NCBI RefSeq assembly: GCF_003313505.1
Contig: NZ_QMHO01000020.1
Location: 1-54,986, forward strand
Reading direction: 5' to 3'
Source: Pedobacter nanyangensis
GTDB lineage: Bacteria > Bacteroidota > Bacteroidia > Sphingobacteriales > Sphingobacteriaceae
DNA length: 54,986 nucleotides
In this document: in pieces, positions 26,244-36,612 of the stretch
Layout of the letters: each line of letters begins with the position of its first letter
Numbering within the stretch: the stretch's first letter is position 1
Made by a program: the position numbers and the translations under genes
Notes under the pieces: model-generated
What the model saw: the letters and a program-made list of their open reading frames with translations, nothing else
The model's database searches: none
Told to the model about the DNA's origin: nothing

Positions 26244-28154
26244 TTATTTTTTTATAAACTTTAATACAGATTTATTCCCTCCTTTTTTGAATTGAAGGAA
26301 ATAAACGTTGGGCGCTATATGGCTAATTTTTATGCTTGTGCTCGAAGTTCCCGTGGCAGCTGTTGAGGACAGAACTAGCTTTCCAGTTGAATCGGAAATA
26401 TCAATGACGGAATTGCCGTCTGCAACTGGATGGATTAGATTAATCGTTTCGCTGGTAGGGTTGGGATAGATGGACAATTTCAATTCGGAGGAGTTGTTGA
26501 TAACCCTGATGCCGCTGTAATCAAATTTTCCATCCCTATCTAACTGCTTGAGGCGATAGTATGAAGTTGAGGGGAGAGGTGCATAATCGTAGAATGAATA
26601 ATTGTTCGTACCTCTGGTATTTTTTGATAAGGTTCGGCCGATAGACTTGAAATTAACACCATCTAAACTTCTTTCAATCATAAAACTTTCAGTGTTCACT
26701 TCATTCTCGGTAGCCCAGCTTAGGAATACTTCTTTTGAAAATTGGGGGCCTTTTAGTTTTGCATCAAAAGAAATGAAATTTAGTGGTAAGGTAGCGCTAT
26801 TTTGGAGTGCGAATGTTCCAAAACTTGTCATACCTAATATTTCAGCCTGTAGGAATCCGGAAAGATCAGGCCCTGTAACGGTGGTATTTCCCACTGAACT
26901 CCAAGTTGCACCATCTAATTTGATCAATGAAACATCTTGGGAAGGATTGAATCCACTACCATGATCGGCTGTTTTCCAATTCAATTTAAGATTGGCAATT
27001 GCTCCAGGACCATCAGTACTGATTTCCCATTTTTTGTTTACAATCTGTGTACTCGATGTTGGGACATCAAAGTTATCGGAAATCCTAACAGAAAAATTGT
27101 TTGTTACACCCGTATTATTTATCGTTACAAAATTTGGCGAAGCTGCCGATTGCAGTCCTAATGGAAAGGTAGTAGCTTGGTTATCTACTTTTCTGATCAG
27201 GGTTCCATTGCCAGCTACTTTAAAGTAATTGCTTCCCGTTGCTATTAAGGTTGCTTTTGTAGCGTCAATGATGCCATTATTGTTTAGGTTGATAGAGATA
27301 TTACCATTGTTTGATGCTGAAGGAGCAGCATTTATGAGGTCCAGTCCAGCACCTAGTTTTAATAAACCATTCACATTTACGGTAACATTGGACGCTGCAT
27401 TGTTCGCAAAAGGTATGACATAAGAAGTTACTGTTGATTCGCTTAAATCTAAAGTGCCATCTATATTGTAAGTATAACTTCCTGCTTGATTGGTTACCGT
27501 GTTGGCTCCTACGTGAAAGAAACCGGATGGGTTTGCTATTTTAACCGTTTTTTGTGGATTAATGGTCATGGTAAAGTTTTCTGCAGCAACACTTGCTGAA
27601 CTATTGGTGTAGGCGGTAAATGGTGCAGTAGCATCCGTAAGGGTTACATCTTGGTCTATTTCTATGGTAACGTTTTTGGTATTGCCCTGCAATGCCCTTA
27701 ATCTTGCAACCCTACATATGCCTGTACCCGTTAATTTGAAGCCAAGCGCTACCCCCGACGTTTCTAAGATCAATGCTCCGCCTACCCCTTCTTCTGTTCC
27801 GCCAATACGCCCATTATTCAAAATGGTAACACTTGCAGTTCCTGCATGTCCCATTCTTAAATATACCGTGGTTTCTCCGGCATCTCTTACCGAGCGTAGC
27901 ACTGCTTGCTGTTCTACGGTAAGTGCATTACAGCTTGTACTGGCAGCAATAGTCACCGTGTGGCCTTCTCGTACCGTGTAGTTTCTGGTACTGACTACAG
28001 AGGTGGCTGCCACCCAGTTTCCACCACTATAGGTTTCCCAAGTGGAGATATCGCCCCAGTTTCCAGATTTAACGGAACGATAATCGCCTGTATTCTGCGC
28101 TCTTGCATAGGCAATAAAGAAAAAGGCGAGTAAAAGAGTAATTGTTTTTTTCAT
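26244..28154 (-). CDS. Secreted protein with T9SS type A sorting domain
   Basis: 636 residues. A signal peptide (about 1-19) is followed by a start of the kind seen in Bacteroidota surface proteins (RSVKSGNWGDISTWETY), then about 400 residues of Asn/Thr/Gly-rich beta-helix-like sequence. A region near 465-545 (LNFISFDAKLKGP, FMIERSLDGVNFKSIG) resembles an immunoglobulin-like fold. The C-terminal 75 residues (LSIYPNPTSETINLIHP to KFIKK) are a T9SS type A sorting domain. It is exported and attached or released at the cell surface. No catalytic motif is evident; carbohydrate binding is a guess from its place 21 bp after the PL1 gene. Confidence 0.85.
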   Translation of the reverse strand: MKKTITLLLAFFFIAYARAQNTGDYRSVKSGNWGDISTWETYSGGNWVAATSVVSTRNYTVREGHTVTIAASTSCNALTVEQQAVLRSVRDAGETTVYLRMGHAGTASVTILNNGRIGGTEEGVGGALILETSGVALGFKLTGTGICRVARLRALQGNTKNVTIEIDQDVTLTDATAPFTAYTNSSASVAAENFTMTINPQKTVKIANPSGFFHVGANTVTNQAGSYTYNIDGTLDLSESTVTSYVIPFANNAASNVTVNVNGLLKLGAGLDLINAAPSASNNGNISINLNNNGIIDATKATLIATGSNYFKVAGNGTLIRKVDNQATTFPLGLQSAASPNFVTINNTGVTNNFSVRISDNFDVPTSSTQIVNKKWEISTDGPGAIANLKLNWKTADHGSGFNPSQDVSLIKLDGATWSSVGNTTVTGPDLSGFLQAEILGMTSFGTFALQNSATLPLNFISFDAKLKGPQFSKEVFLSWATENEVNTESFMIERSLDGVNFKSIGRTLSKNTRGTNNYSFYDYAPLPSTSYYRLKQLDRDGKFDYSGIRVINNSSELKLSIYPNPTSETINLIHPVADGNSVIDISDSTGKLVLSSTAATGTSSTSIKISHIAPNVYFLQFKKGGNKSVLKFIKK

Positions 28155-28175
28155 ATTTAAGTTTTGTTTGATGGA

Positions 28176-31100
28176 TCAGTTTTTAAGAAATATGATGTTT
28201 TGCTGTATCGAATTATTTTTGAAAACAAGCAAGTAGCTTCCTTGGGGCAAACGGGATATATTTATGGTACTATTAGCTTGGTTGATCAAAGGATGGTAAC
28301 AGGATAGGATTTTCCCTGTCATATCGGTAATGGTGATGGTTGATCCAGCTGAGGCGGCAGAGTGCTGAACATTGATTTGCTGGTTAGCTGGATTAGGATA
28401 AACCATAAATGCATTTTTTTCATTGGAAGCTTTTTTTGGTGTTGGCCATGCTTTCAAAGCTAATGTGCCTTCAATGCCTCCAATGGTAATTGAATTACTA
28501 TAATGGATTATTTCCGAATCGTTATTTCTGCTACTTCCTACTTTGTAATAAACAGCACTAGTAGCAGAAAAGATATCCTCGAAACTATAATTCGTTTTGT
28601 TGATATTGGAGGCTATGTTCTTTATCTTGGTGAACGTAAGACCATCTGTTGAGCGGTACAAAGCAAAATCTGATTGATTGTTTGCCCAGTTGATTTGGAA
28701 ATCAATCTTTACGGTATCTCCATTATTTATTCTGCTTCCAGTAATGCTTGTGAAGACTGTCTGTTGGTCTGAAGGAGGGATGCCGTTGATGTATTTTTCA
28801 AGGAAAGTATAACCGTCGGTATCAAAAGCATTAGGGTTTACACTAGTTGAATCTGCGGTATGGCCATTCTGCATTGCCTCCCACCAATTGGGTAAGCCAT
28901 CATTGTCGCTGTCGTCAGGATAGGCGGTGGTATGGAGTGTTGGCCATCCGCCAACGGTATATTGGCTATCAATCATTCCTGATGGGGAAACCATCCCAGA
29001 AACAGAAAAGCTAGGATCACCGAATGTTGCGATTCCGGTTTGTACCTCTTTTACAATACGCCTGTCTACGGTATCTCGCTTAGGTAAAGAAGCACCCGCA
29101 TGGTTGAGCACATCAGTATAGGCATCGGTAGCACTTTGCGTGTTAATGGCAGTGTGCATCAAAGGAGTGTTTACTTTTATCGAATCTAAGCTGATGCCAG
29201 CGGCGATATCCACACCCAACCAATTATCTGCCGTAACATCGGCAAAACCATTAACATAATTGCCGGTGATGTAAAACTTGCCATGTCGAATAGCGGTACT
29301 GTTGCTATAACTCAGTAGACGTTTCTTTCTTGAAGTCCCAACCGTAGCCGGTCCGCTTTTGTAATAATTGTTCACCATGTTCTGATGTCCGCCTATGCCG
29401 CCATAAGTGCCACCGTACCAATTGAAAATAACGTTGTTTCGGAAATCCACGTACTCGAGGTCTGGTTGATTGTTGTTTTCGCTGCCAGAGAACCTGGGGT
29501 TTCTATTACTATGACTGGCTAATAGGTTATGGTGGAAGGAACTGTTTTGCCCACCCCATATTCCACCGTAACCGTGTGCAGTAGGTTTTGGATGTGCGGC
29601 CATGTATAAACTTTCGCTGAGGATACTCCATTGTAAGGTGAAATCTGCTACAGCATAAAAAGATGCGGCTTCATCAGTGGACCAGCTAAGTGAGCAATGA
29701 TCTACAATAATGTTTCGATAAGGGTTCTGTATCGGCGTACCAAAAGCATTGTACATGGCATCTACCGCTTTTGTGGAATCTCCTGGCCTGGTAATTACAT
29801 CGCCTGGTCTTGATCTCAAATATCTGACGATGACATTGTTGGCGCTAATGCTTAATCCATAGTTGGCCAAGCAAATCCCTCCGCCTGGTGCCGTTTGGCC
29901 AGCAATTGTAATTCCGTCCTTTTGTATCACTATAGGACTTTCGAGAAAGATAGTTCCCGAAATTTTAAATAATACAGTTCTGTTGCCTTCACTTACGGCG
30001 TCTCTTAAACTTCCCACTCCTGCATCATTTAAGTTAGTAACATAGTAAATCTGTCCGCCGCGTGCCCCAGTTGCATTTCGCCCGCCACCTTCGGCACCGG
30101 GAAAAGCGATTTGGGCCATTACCTTGGTTTGTATTTTCAGCCTTATATTTTTAGAGACCAAATATTTATCACTAATGGCAGAGGTTGTCCAAGGATATAC
30201 CCTCAGGTAAAAAGATTTCCCGAAGGGAACTGGAATATTTAAGTCTTGGAACAGATGTTCGATGGGCGTAGAGCCAGATGCAAGCGCAACAGCTGGGGCT
30301 AAATTGCTGAAATTAATACCGTCTACAGACCATGCAATGTTGGCTCGTGCGTAGGCAGATGAATTGAAACTTAAAGGAACACTAATTTCTTTAACAATTG
30401 CGTCATGAGCAGCTGTAGGTGTGATTTTATATTCGATAAATCTGTTTGCATTGAACGTAGTTTCGGCAGGCCAAGATTTTGAAGGCGGTAATGTTCGTTG
30501 TCCTCCATTGCTGGAAACATAATTTTGGATATCGAGATTTTGTAATCTTTGGTTGCTTGCTGTTATATGACCATTTGTGGTAGCGGTTTGATCTGCTGTT
30601 AGTGCCCAGGTTGCTTGTGGAGAAATGCTGGTATTTCCATTTATTTTTATGTTACTAGCTACTAAATACTTGCTGGGAATGATAGCGGTGGTCCATGGAT
30701 AGAGGCGTAAATACAAAGTATCTCCCTGATGAATGTTGATATTTAGATTGTCAAAGGTATAGGCAGTAGGAGTAGCGCTTGAGTTTAATTTAATGGTGCC
30801 AGCGATGGGAGTGAAATTGATTTTATCTGTAGACCATGCAAGGTTAGCTCTGCCTGCTGAAGAACCATTGAAACTTAATGAAGCTTCAATTTTATTAACG
30901 TTAAGTGTTTGCCCCAAGTTGGGAGCAATTGTATACTGCATGTATCTACTCGTATTTGCAGCACTTTCGGCAGGCCAGCTATTACCTATGGGAATTGTTC
31001 TTTGACCTCCGCTGATGTAGTCGACATGTTGAAGTGCCGATAAGAACTGGCTATTGGCGTTAACGGCGCCGAAAACATTTGCATTCTGATTGCCTGTAAG

Positions 31101-31184
31101 CGCCCAAGTGGTTATGGCATTTTGTGCCTCCACTGTACAATAGGACAGCATAATCGTCGTGAGGATACTTAAAATTCTTTTCAT
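28176..31184 (-). CDS. Pectate-lyase-like enzyme (polysaccharide lyase family 1) with T9SS tail
   Basis: 1002 residues. Signal peptide about 1-20. Two tandem repeats of about 165 residues (about 24-190 and 190-355, each with a TWALT start and a QRT..P..SWPAE motif) look like carbohydrate-binding modules. The PL1 beta-helix begins with FPGAEGGGRNATGARGGQIY (about 358) and contains IIVDHCSLSWSTDEAASF and NRNPRF, which fit the Ca-binding and catalytic Arg regions of pectate lyases. A fibronectin-like part and a T9SS sorting domain (VYPNPANQQINVQHS to FLKN) follow. The likely substrate is polygalacturonate. The gene follows susD after a 135-bp gap. Confidence 0.9.
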   Translation of the reverse strand: MKRILSILTTIMLSYCTVEAQNAITTWALTGNQNANVFGAVNANSQFLSALQHVDYISGGQRTIPIGNSWPAESAANTSRYMQYTIAPNLGQTLNVNKIEASLSFNGSSAGRANLAWSTDKINFTPIAGTIKLNSSATPTAYTFDNLNINIHQGDTLYLRLYPWTTAIIPSKYLVASNIKINGNTSISPQATWALTADQTATTNGHITASNQRLQNLDIQNYVSSNGGQRTLPPSKSWPAETTFNANRFIEYKITPTAAHDAIVKEISVPLSFNSSAYARANIAWSVDGINFSNLAPAVALASGSTPIEHLFQDLNIPVPFGKSFYLRVYPWTTSAISDKYLVSKNIRLKIQTKVMAQIAFPGAEGGGRNATGARGGQIYYVTNLNDAGVGSLRDAVSEGNRTVLFKISGTIFLESPIVIQKDGITIAGQTAPGGGICLANYGLSISANNVIVRYLRSRPGDVITRPGDSTKAVDAMYNAFGTPIQNPYRNIIVDHCSLSWSTDEAASFYAVADFTLQWSILSESLYMAAHPKPTAHGYGGIWGGQNSSFHHNLLASHSNRNPRFSGSENNNQPDLEYVDFRNNVIFNWYGGTYGGIGGHQNMVNNYYKSGPATVGTSRKKRLLSYSNSTAIRHGKFYITGNYVNGFADVTADNWLGVDIAAGISLDSIKVNTPLMHTAINTQSATDAYTDVLNHAGASLPKRDTVDRRIVKEVQTGIATFGDPSFSVSGMVSPSGMIDSQYTVGGWPTLHTTAYPDDSDNDGLPNWWEAMQNGHTADSTSVNPNAFDTDGYTFLEKYINGIPPSDQQTVFTSITGSRINNGDTVKIDFQINWANNQSDFALYRSTDGLTFTKIKNIASNINKTNYSFEDIFSATSAVYYKVGSSRNNDSEIIHYSNSITIGGIEGTLALKAWPTPKKASNEKNAFMVYPNPANQQINVQHSAASAGSTITITDMTGKILSCYHPLINQANSTINISRLPQGSYLLVFKNNSIQQNIIFLKN

Positions 31185-31319
31185 AATTGATAGTTTTCAT
31201 ATTGATGAACTGAATTGTTGGCGCAATAAGGCTCTTCTTCGATTTTCAAAATCGAAAAGTATGTGCTAAAAGTTTTCGGTACGGTAGCTTATACCGCCTA
31301 GTTTTCTGTGGCTCTTTTC

Positions 31320-33074
31320 TTACTTTAACTTTGGATTGGTGTCCACTACCGACTGGGGCAGAGGAAATAGTTCGCTATGGTTTGGCTGAAACATCTGCGC
31401 TACGTTGTTTACCCAAGTATCGGTAAGCGCAATGATCCAGTTCACTCTGGTAAAGCCAGCTGGAGCAGGGCTAGGCGTAGGTTTATACAAAGAGTGGCTC
31501 CAAATTACTTCTGTTGAAGATGGTTTATAGTACATGTATTGAGGCAGATTGTTGTAGGGTGCTTGCTTAAGTCTCATTTTGGTAAGCTTTGCCCTAACCT
31601 CAGTAATTTTCTTGCCCAATAGATTCCATCTGATCAAGTCGTATTTTCTGATGCCTTCGCCTCCGAATTCGAAATAACGTTCGTTCACAATAGCGGTATG
31701 GAAAGCATCATGGGTGGTTGGAATTGTTCCAATTAGAGATTCGTTGCCTCCAAAACCTCTTTTTCTTACTTCCTTTAAAGCAGCAATGGCATCAGGTGTA
31801 GGATTTTTGTTGAGTGCGTTGTCTGCTTCGGCAAACATTAATAGCACATCAGAAAATCTGATCAAAGGCCAGTTCAATCCTGTGGCTTGCGTAGCAGAAC
31901 TTAATCTGGGGCTGATCCAATCTGAACGGAATTTCCCACTGGTCATGTTGAGTAGTGGTTGTACGGTCTTGTAATATTCGGGGCTATTATAGTAGGGTGC
32001 TGCGGTTACATCTCTTCTCACATCTAGAGAGTCAAAGTCATAGAAGTAGGTAGGAATAATCCTCGTTTGGCCATTGCCTAGCAAAGCAGTATTGCCTGGG
32101 ACATAAAATCGTGGTCCATCATAATAACCAATATTGCTATCTGTTTCCCTTTGCATCGCCACTTCAAATAAGACCTCGCCAAAGGGGTCTATTTTATAGG
32201 AAGCTATACCATCTTTAAAGACAGCTTTAAAACTCGGATTGAGTGTATGTTGATCGCGGCGTTGCATTAGATCGAAACATTCGTCTCTGGCAATCTTGTA
32301 GAATTTCAATGAATCTGCTCGCTGTTCCATCATTTTTGGAGATCTCCTTAGCGAATATCCAGCCCTGAACATGGCTAGTTTTGCTCGTAGGGCTTTCACT
32401 GCCCCTTTGGTAATTCGTTCGTCTGAAACAACTTCTGTTCGCCATGGTACCAGGTTGCTTGCCAGCTCAAGATCATTGATCAGTCGGTTGTAAATGGTAT
32501 CCCTATCTGTTCTCGGTAAAAACAGGTCTGGCTGATCTATGGAAGGTTCAAAAGGAGCTGGGATATCTCCCCAATTTCTGATCAATTCAAAATAAAACTG
32601 AGCCCTTAGGGTAAGTGCTTCGCCGTGTAATCTTTTCAACTGTTTTTTCTCTTCTTCTGAGCCATTCTGGTATAAGGCCATGCCAGGAATGTTCTTGATA
32701 CAGATATTCGCTCTTTCTATACCCGCATACAGTTGTTCGAAAGGTAATGTCAATTGCGCATTGGTAGATTGTACGTTGTATCTAGATAAATCCCTTGAAC
32801 TATTGTCGGGAGCGGTAGTATTTAATACGCCCACCATCTCATCGTTATCGTAGGGATAGATGAGGCTCAACCTGCTGCCGTATGCCTGCAGTCCCGCAAG
32901 CCTGTCGTAGGCACCTAGTACTGCACTTGTGGCATTAGGTACGGTACTGAATACATAACGTTCATCAAATGCTGATGGAGGGGTTAGGTCAAGGTATTTT
33001 TTACAAGCTGAAACCGTGAGTATTAGTAAACCGCCTATTGCTAATAAATAATGCTTGAAATATTGTCTTTTCAT
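31320..33074 (-). CDS. susD: SusD/RagB-family glycan-binding lipoprotein
   Basis: 584 residues. The lipobox SAC (about 22-24) is followed by KKYLDLTPPSAFDE, the usual SusD start. TPR-like helices occur in the middle (EALTLRAQFYFELIRNWGDI) and the typical SusD end is present (VNERYFEFGGEGIRKYDLIRW). It forms the lid of the SusC channel and binds oligosaccharides at the cell surface. It starts 12 bp after susC. Confidence 0.96.
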   Translation of the reverse strand: MKRQYFKHYLLAIGGLLILTVSACKKYLDLTPPSAFDERYVFSTVPNATSAVLGAYDRLAGLQAYGSRLSLIYPYDNDEMVGVLNTTAPDNSSRDLSRYNVQSTNAQLTLPFEQLYAGIERANICIKNIPGMALYQNGSEEEKKQLKRLHGEALTLRAQFYFELIRNWGDIPAPFEPSIDQPDLFLPRTDRDTIYNRLINDLELASNLVPWRTEVVSDERITKGAVKALRAKLAMFRAGYSLRRSPKMMEQRADSLKFYKIARDECFDLMQRRDQHTLNPSFKAVFKDGIASYKIDPFGEVLFEVAMQRETDSNIGYYDGPRFYVPGNTALLGNGQTRIIPTYFYDFDSLDVRRDVTAAPYYNSPEYYKTVQPLLNMTSGKFRSDWISPRLSSATQATGLNWPLIRFSDVLLMFAEADNALNKNPTPDAIAALKEVRKRGFGGNESLIGTIPTTHDAFHTAIVNERYFEFGGEGIRKYDLIRWNLLGKKITEVRAKLTKMRLKQAPYNNLPQYMYYKPSSTEVIWSHSLYKPTPSPAPAGFTRVNWIIALTDTWVNNVAQMFQPNHSELFPLPQSVVDTNPKLK

Positions 33075-33086
33075 TATGCTTCTAGT

Positions 33087-36000
33087 TTATAATGATAGGT
33101 TAAATCCGAAAACAAATGTTTTGCTACGAGGGTAGGCGGAATAATCGACACCTGGCGTAACGGGTACTGATCGTCTGGCGTTTACCTCTGGGTCATAGCC
33201 TGAATAGTTGGTGAATACTGCCAAGTTGTTTACCGTGCCATATATCCTTAACCTGTTGATCTTGAATTTATTTGTGAGGGCAGAAGGAAGTGTGTAGCCT
33301 AAGGTGATATTGTTGATTCTTAGGAAGGAGCCATCCTCTATTGCCCATGAAGTTGGATACCATGCACCAGTTCCGCTAATAGGGATCCACATGGAGGCAT
33401 TTTTATTGATTTCTGACAATACACTTGGAGGGGCTCCCTCCACAAATTGCTGTCCGCCAACGGTTACTACCCTTTGTATGAGTTGGCCATTTTGATCGAT
33501 GGTTTTCCATCTGTTGGTTACCATATTCAAAGCATTGGAATAAGAACTATACGCGTTGGTGAACTCAATTTTATTGGCGTTATAGACATCGTTGCCGTAA
33601 ACAAAGTTTACGAAAATGCTCAGGTCGAAATTTTTGTAGGCGAACTGTTGGTTAAGACCACCGCTAAATTTAGGATTTGCATTTCCGATAATGGTCTTAT
33701 CGTTATCATCAATAATGTTGTTGCCGTCCAAATCTTTCAATTTCATCCAACCAGGTTGTGCAATGCCAATAGCACCCGAAACATCGGCAACGCCGCTTTT
33801 AAGTGTATATCTAGAAGTTGCTGCATCATAGTTGAAATCGTTGGTGGTATAGAAACCGTCAGATACGTAACCGTACATGGTACCCACAGGCTGGCCTACT
33901 TTTACAATATAATCTGCTGGTTGTCCAGAAATGCCAAATCCCGAATTTTGGAGATAAGAATTTTGTCTTTCAGATAGTTTTTCAATCTTATTCCTGTTAA
34001 ATGAGATGTTAAAGTTAGCATTCCACGTAAAGTTCTTATTCTTAATCGGCACAGCATTTAACTGGAATTCGAACCCTTTGTTGGAAGTATTTCCTACATT
34101 TTGTAGTTGTGTTACGTAACCAGAGGTAGACGGAATGGGTACATTGATCAAAAGATCGTTTACTTTGTTATGATAGGCATCAACGGTAAGTTGTATCCTC
34201 TCCTTCAAAATTGAAACATCTAAGCCTATATTTCGAGAAATGGTGGTTTCCCAAATCAGATTTTTGTTTGCCAGATCAGTGACTACAAATCCTGGAACTA
34301 GTTGTTCGTTAAGACCATACCTTGCACTTGCGCTAAAAGTATTCTGGAATAGATAGTCGTTGATCCTATCGTTGCCAGATGAACCATAGCTTAAACGAAG
34401 TTTCAGGTCTGATATTAATGGAATATTTTTCATGAAATCTTCTTGAGATATTCTCCAAGCCAATGAACCTGAAGGAAAGTAACCCCATCTCTTATCATCT
34501 GCAAACCTTGAAGATGCATCTGCTCTTAAACTAAATGTTGCCAGATATTTCCCTTTGTAGGAATAATTGGTTCTTTGGAAAAAAGAAACGCTCCTTGTTT
34601 CAGATTGGAATGTTAGTGGATAAAGTACGGGTGTGGTTAATAAAGTACCAAGGTTTAGCTGTCCCAATGCTTTATCTGCCGTAATACCTGATGGGAAATT
34701 TTTTAATTGTATTTCTTGACTTTTATTTTTGATGGTATAAAATTCATTTCCTAATATCACGTCTAGCTTGTGGGATTGCGATCCTTTGAGATTGTAGGTC
34801 AGTACATTGGAAATATTTAGATTGTCCCTGTCATTGTCAATCACACCTACCATGGGAAGCCTTGCACCTAAGGTTCTTGCTCGAGAAGTGACCCCGTCTT
34901 CGAAAATTTGGGTGTTTTGCATGTTATAGTTGACCCCAGCGGTAGATCTGAATGAAAAGTTCTTGTTAAATGTGTAATTCAGGTAAGCATTTAGGTTGGT
35001 GATTTTAGTTTCTCTGTTTCTATATTGGGCATTGCTTAATGCTACGGGATTGATGATGCCTATGGCATTGCCTGTATTGGTATCTTCATAATAGCTTTCA
35101 TCAATTTCATCCTCTGCGAGGTTACCCATGTTGAAAGGACGGTATTTGATGGTGTGACGTAGCATATTGTAAGTTGTTGAGCCAGCGTCAGAAGTGCCTG
35201 CACCCAAAACATTCTGTTTGGTATATCTTACATTGAAGCCTACTCGGAGGGCATTACTTACCCTGTGGTCGAATTTGAAGTTGACCAATTTTCTGTCAAA
35301 ACCAGAGTTTAGCATAATCCCATCCTCGTTGTTGCTCGTTAAGCTTAGGTTGTAGGTGGTTAATTTGGTTCCGCCCACTATACTTACATTATGTGTTTGC
35401 ATAAAGGCATGATTTCCGAAGGTTTTTTCCTGCCAGTCTATTGCTGGAGTGCTTTTGTACTGATCTAGCTTATCCCATGTGCCATAAGTATTTTCAAAGG
35501 CTGTTTCTGTGTTGCTCAAGCCTCTTGAACGTTCGTATTGACGTATCACAAAATCATAAGGGCTCATCACTTCTAGCTTGTTGGCTAGGCTTTTCACACC
35601 CAATATGTTATTGTAGTTGACTTGGGTTTTCATCTCTTTACCTCCTTTGGTAGTGATAATCACTACGCCATTTGCACCCCTAGCACCGTAAATAGAAGTT
35701 GCCGAGGCATCTTTCAGCACATCTACCGACGCAATATCTTGTGGCGATAGTCCGGTTAAACCATCTTCAACTTGAATTCCATCAATAATATATAAAGGCT
35801 CATTACTTTGTGTAATGGATCCACCTCCGCGGATGGTGATTTTTATGTCGGCTCCTGGTGCTCCTTCCGAAGTGGTAACCTGTACCCCAGCTAAACGGCC
35901 AGTAAGTGCTTCGGCGGCAGAATTGACAGGGATATCTTTAAGTTGTTTTTCATTAATGGAAGATACGGATCCTGTTAAGTCTTTACGTTCTACGGTAGCA

Positions 36001-36380
36001 TAGCCAATGGCTACTACTTCGCTTAATTGTAGGGATTCTTCTACCAAGTAAAAATTGATCGTAGTTTGTCCTGTCACTAGAATTTCTTGTGGAATGAACC
36101 CCACGTATTTTACAACCAAAATCTTATTAGCAGAGGATAAAGGCAGGTTTAGCGAATAACTTCCATCTTTGTCGGTTTGTGTGCCTACGTTGCTACCTTT
36201 TAAATTGATGCTCGCCCCAATCAAAGGTTTGCCGCTTTCTTTTCCCAGTACCTTTCCTTGTATACGTGTTTGGGCCTTTGCTACCATCGTGCTGCCTATG
36301 ATCATCAAAATCGTAAGCTTTAACAGTCTTATCGTTGCCCAAGTCTCAAGGTTTTTATAGTTGATGTTAAATACCTTCAT
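33087..36380 (-). CDS. susC: SusC/RagA-family TonB-dependent glycan transporter
   Basis: 1097 residues. Signal peptide about 1-36. A carboxypeptidase-regulatory-like domain (QGKVLGKESGKPLIGASI, about 42-115) is followed by a plug with the SusC signature DVLKDASATSIYGARGANGV (about 220) and a 22-strand barrel ending in FVFGFNLSL. It imports oligosaccharides with TonB energy, most likely pectin fragments given the PL1 and CE12 genes around it. It is the first gene of the operon. The region upstream carries a predicted operator at 36493-36517 and a -7-like box at 36440-36447. Confidence 0.97.
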   Translation of the reverse strand: MKVFNINYKNLETWATIRLLKLTILMIIGSTMVAKAQTRIQGKVLGKESGKPLIGASINLKGSNVGTQTDKDGSYSLNLPLSSANKILVVKYVGFIPQEILVTGQTTINFYLVEESLQLSEVVAIGYATVERKDLTGSVSSINEKQLKDIPVNSAAEALTGRLAGVQVTTSEGAPGADIKITIRGGGSITQSNEPLYIIDGIQVEDGLTGLSPQDIASVDVLKDASATSIYGARGANGVVIITTKGGKEMKTQVNYNNILGVKSLANKLEVMSPYDFVIRQYERSRGLSNTETAFENTYGTWDKLDQYKSTPAIDWQEKTFGNHAFMQTHNVSIVGGTKLTTYNLSLTSNNEDGIMLNSGFDRKLVNFKFDHRVSNALRVGFNVRYTKQNVLGAGTSDAGSTTYNMLRHTIKYRPFNMGNLAEDEIDESYYEDTNTGNAIGIINPVALSNAQYRNRETKITNLNAYLNYTFNKNFSFRSTAGVNYNMQNTQIFEDGVTSRARTLGARLPMVGVIDNDRDNLNISNVLTYNLKGSQSHKLDVILGNEFYTIKNKSQEIQLKNFPSGITADKALGQLNLGTLLTTPVLYPLTFQSETRSVSFFQRTNYSYKGKYLATFSLRADASSRFADDKRWGYFPSGSLAWRISQEDFMKNIPLISDLKLRLSYGSSGNDRINDYLFQNTFSASARYGLNEQLVPGFVVTDLANKNLIWETTISRNIGLDVSILKERIQLTVDAYHNKVNDLLINVPIPSTSGYVTQLQNVGNTSNKGFEFQLNAVPIKNKNFTWNANFNISFNRNKIEKLSERQNSYLQNSGFGISGQPADYIVKVGQPVGTMYGYVSDGFYTTNDFNYDAATSRYTLKSGVADVSGAIGIAQPGWMKLKDLDGNNIIDDNDKTIIGNANPKFSGGLNQQFAYKNFDLSIFVNFVYGNDVYNANKIEFTNAYSSYSNALNMVTNRWKTIDQNGQLIQRVVTVGGQQFVEGAPPSVLSEINKNASMWIPISGTGAWYPTSWAIEDGSFLRINNITLGYTLPSALTNKFKINRLRIYGTVNNLAVFTNYSGYDPEVNARRSVPVTPGVDYSAYPRSKTFVFGFNLSL

Positions 36381-36439
36381 GAATAATAGTTTTGGTTAGT
36401 TGTTGCCGGGGTGGTCTCCCGTTAAGCTTGGCGCTTAAA

Positions 36440-36517
36440 CAAGATTACATTTTTATGATGAACAAACCCATCAAATGACGGGAAAAATCAATGGAAGCGT
36501 TCTCGACAACGTTACCG
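36440..36517. promoter_or_regulatory. susC promoter and LacI-type operator 1
   Basis: The operator at 36493-36517 contains GGAAGCGTTCTCG followed by ACAACGTTACCG, two overlapping dyads with central CG as in LacI-family sites. The minus strand at 36440-36447 reads TAATCTTG, one mismatch from TAnnTTTG. The operator begins 46 bp upstream of this box. It lies in the divergent region between susC (-) and the first CE12 gene (+). Confidence 0.6.
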
Positions 36518-36612
36518 TAGATTTTTAGGCGTTTAAATAGGCGTATGCTTTTTAGTGTACCCCAACAATCCGATATTTATAAACCAAATTAGTTTTTAAA
36601 ACCTTAATCGAG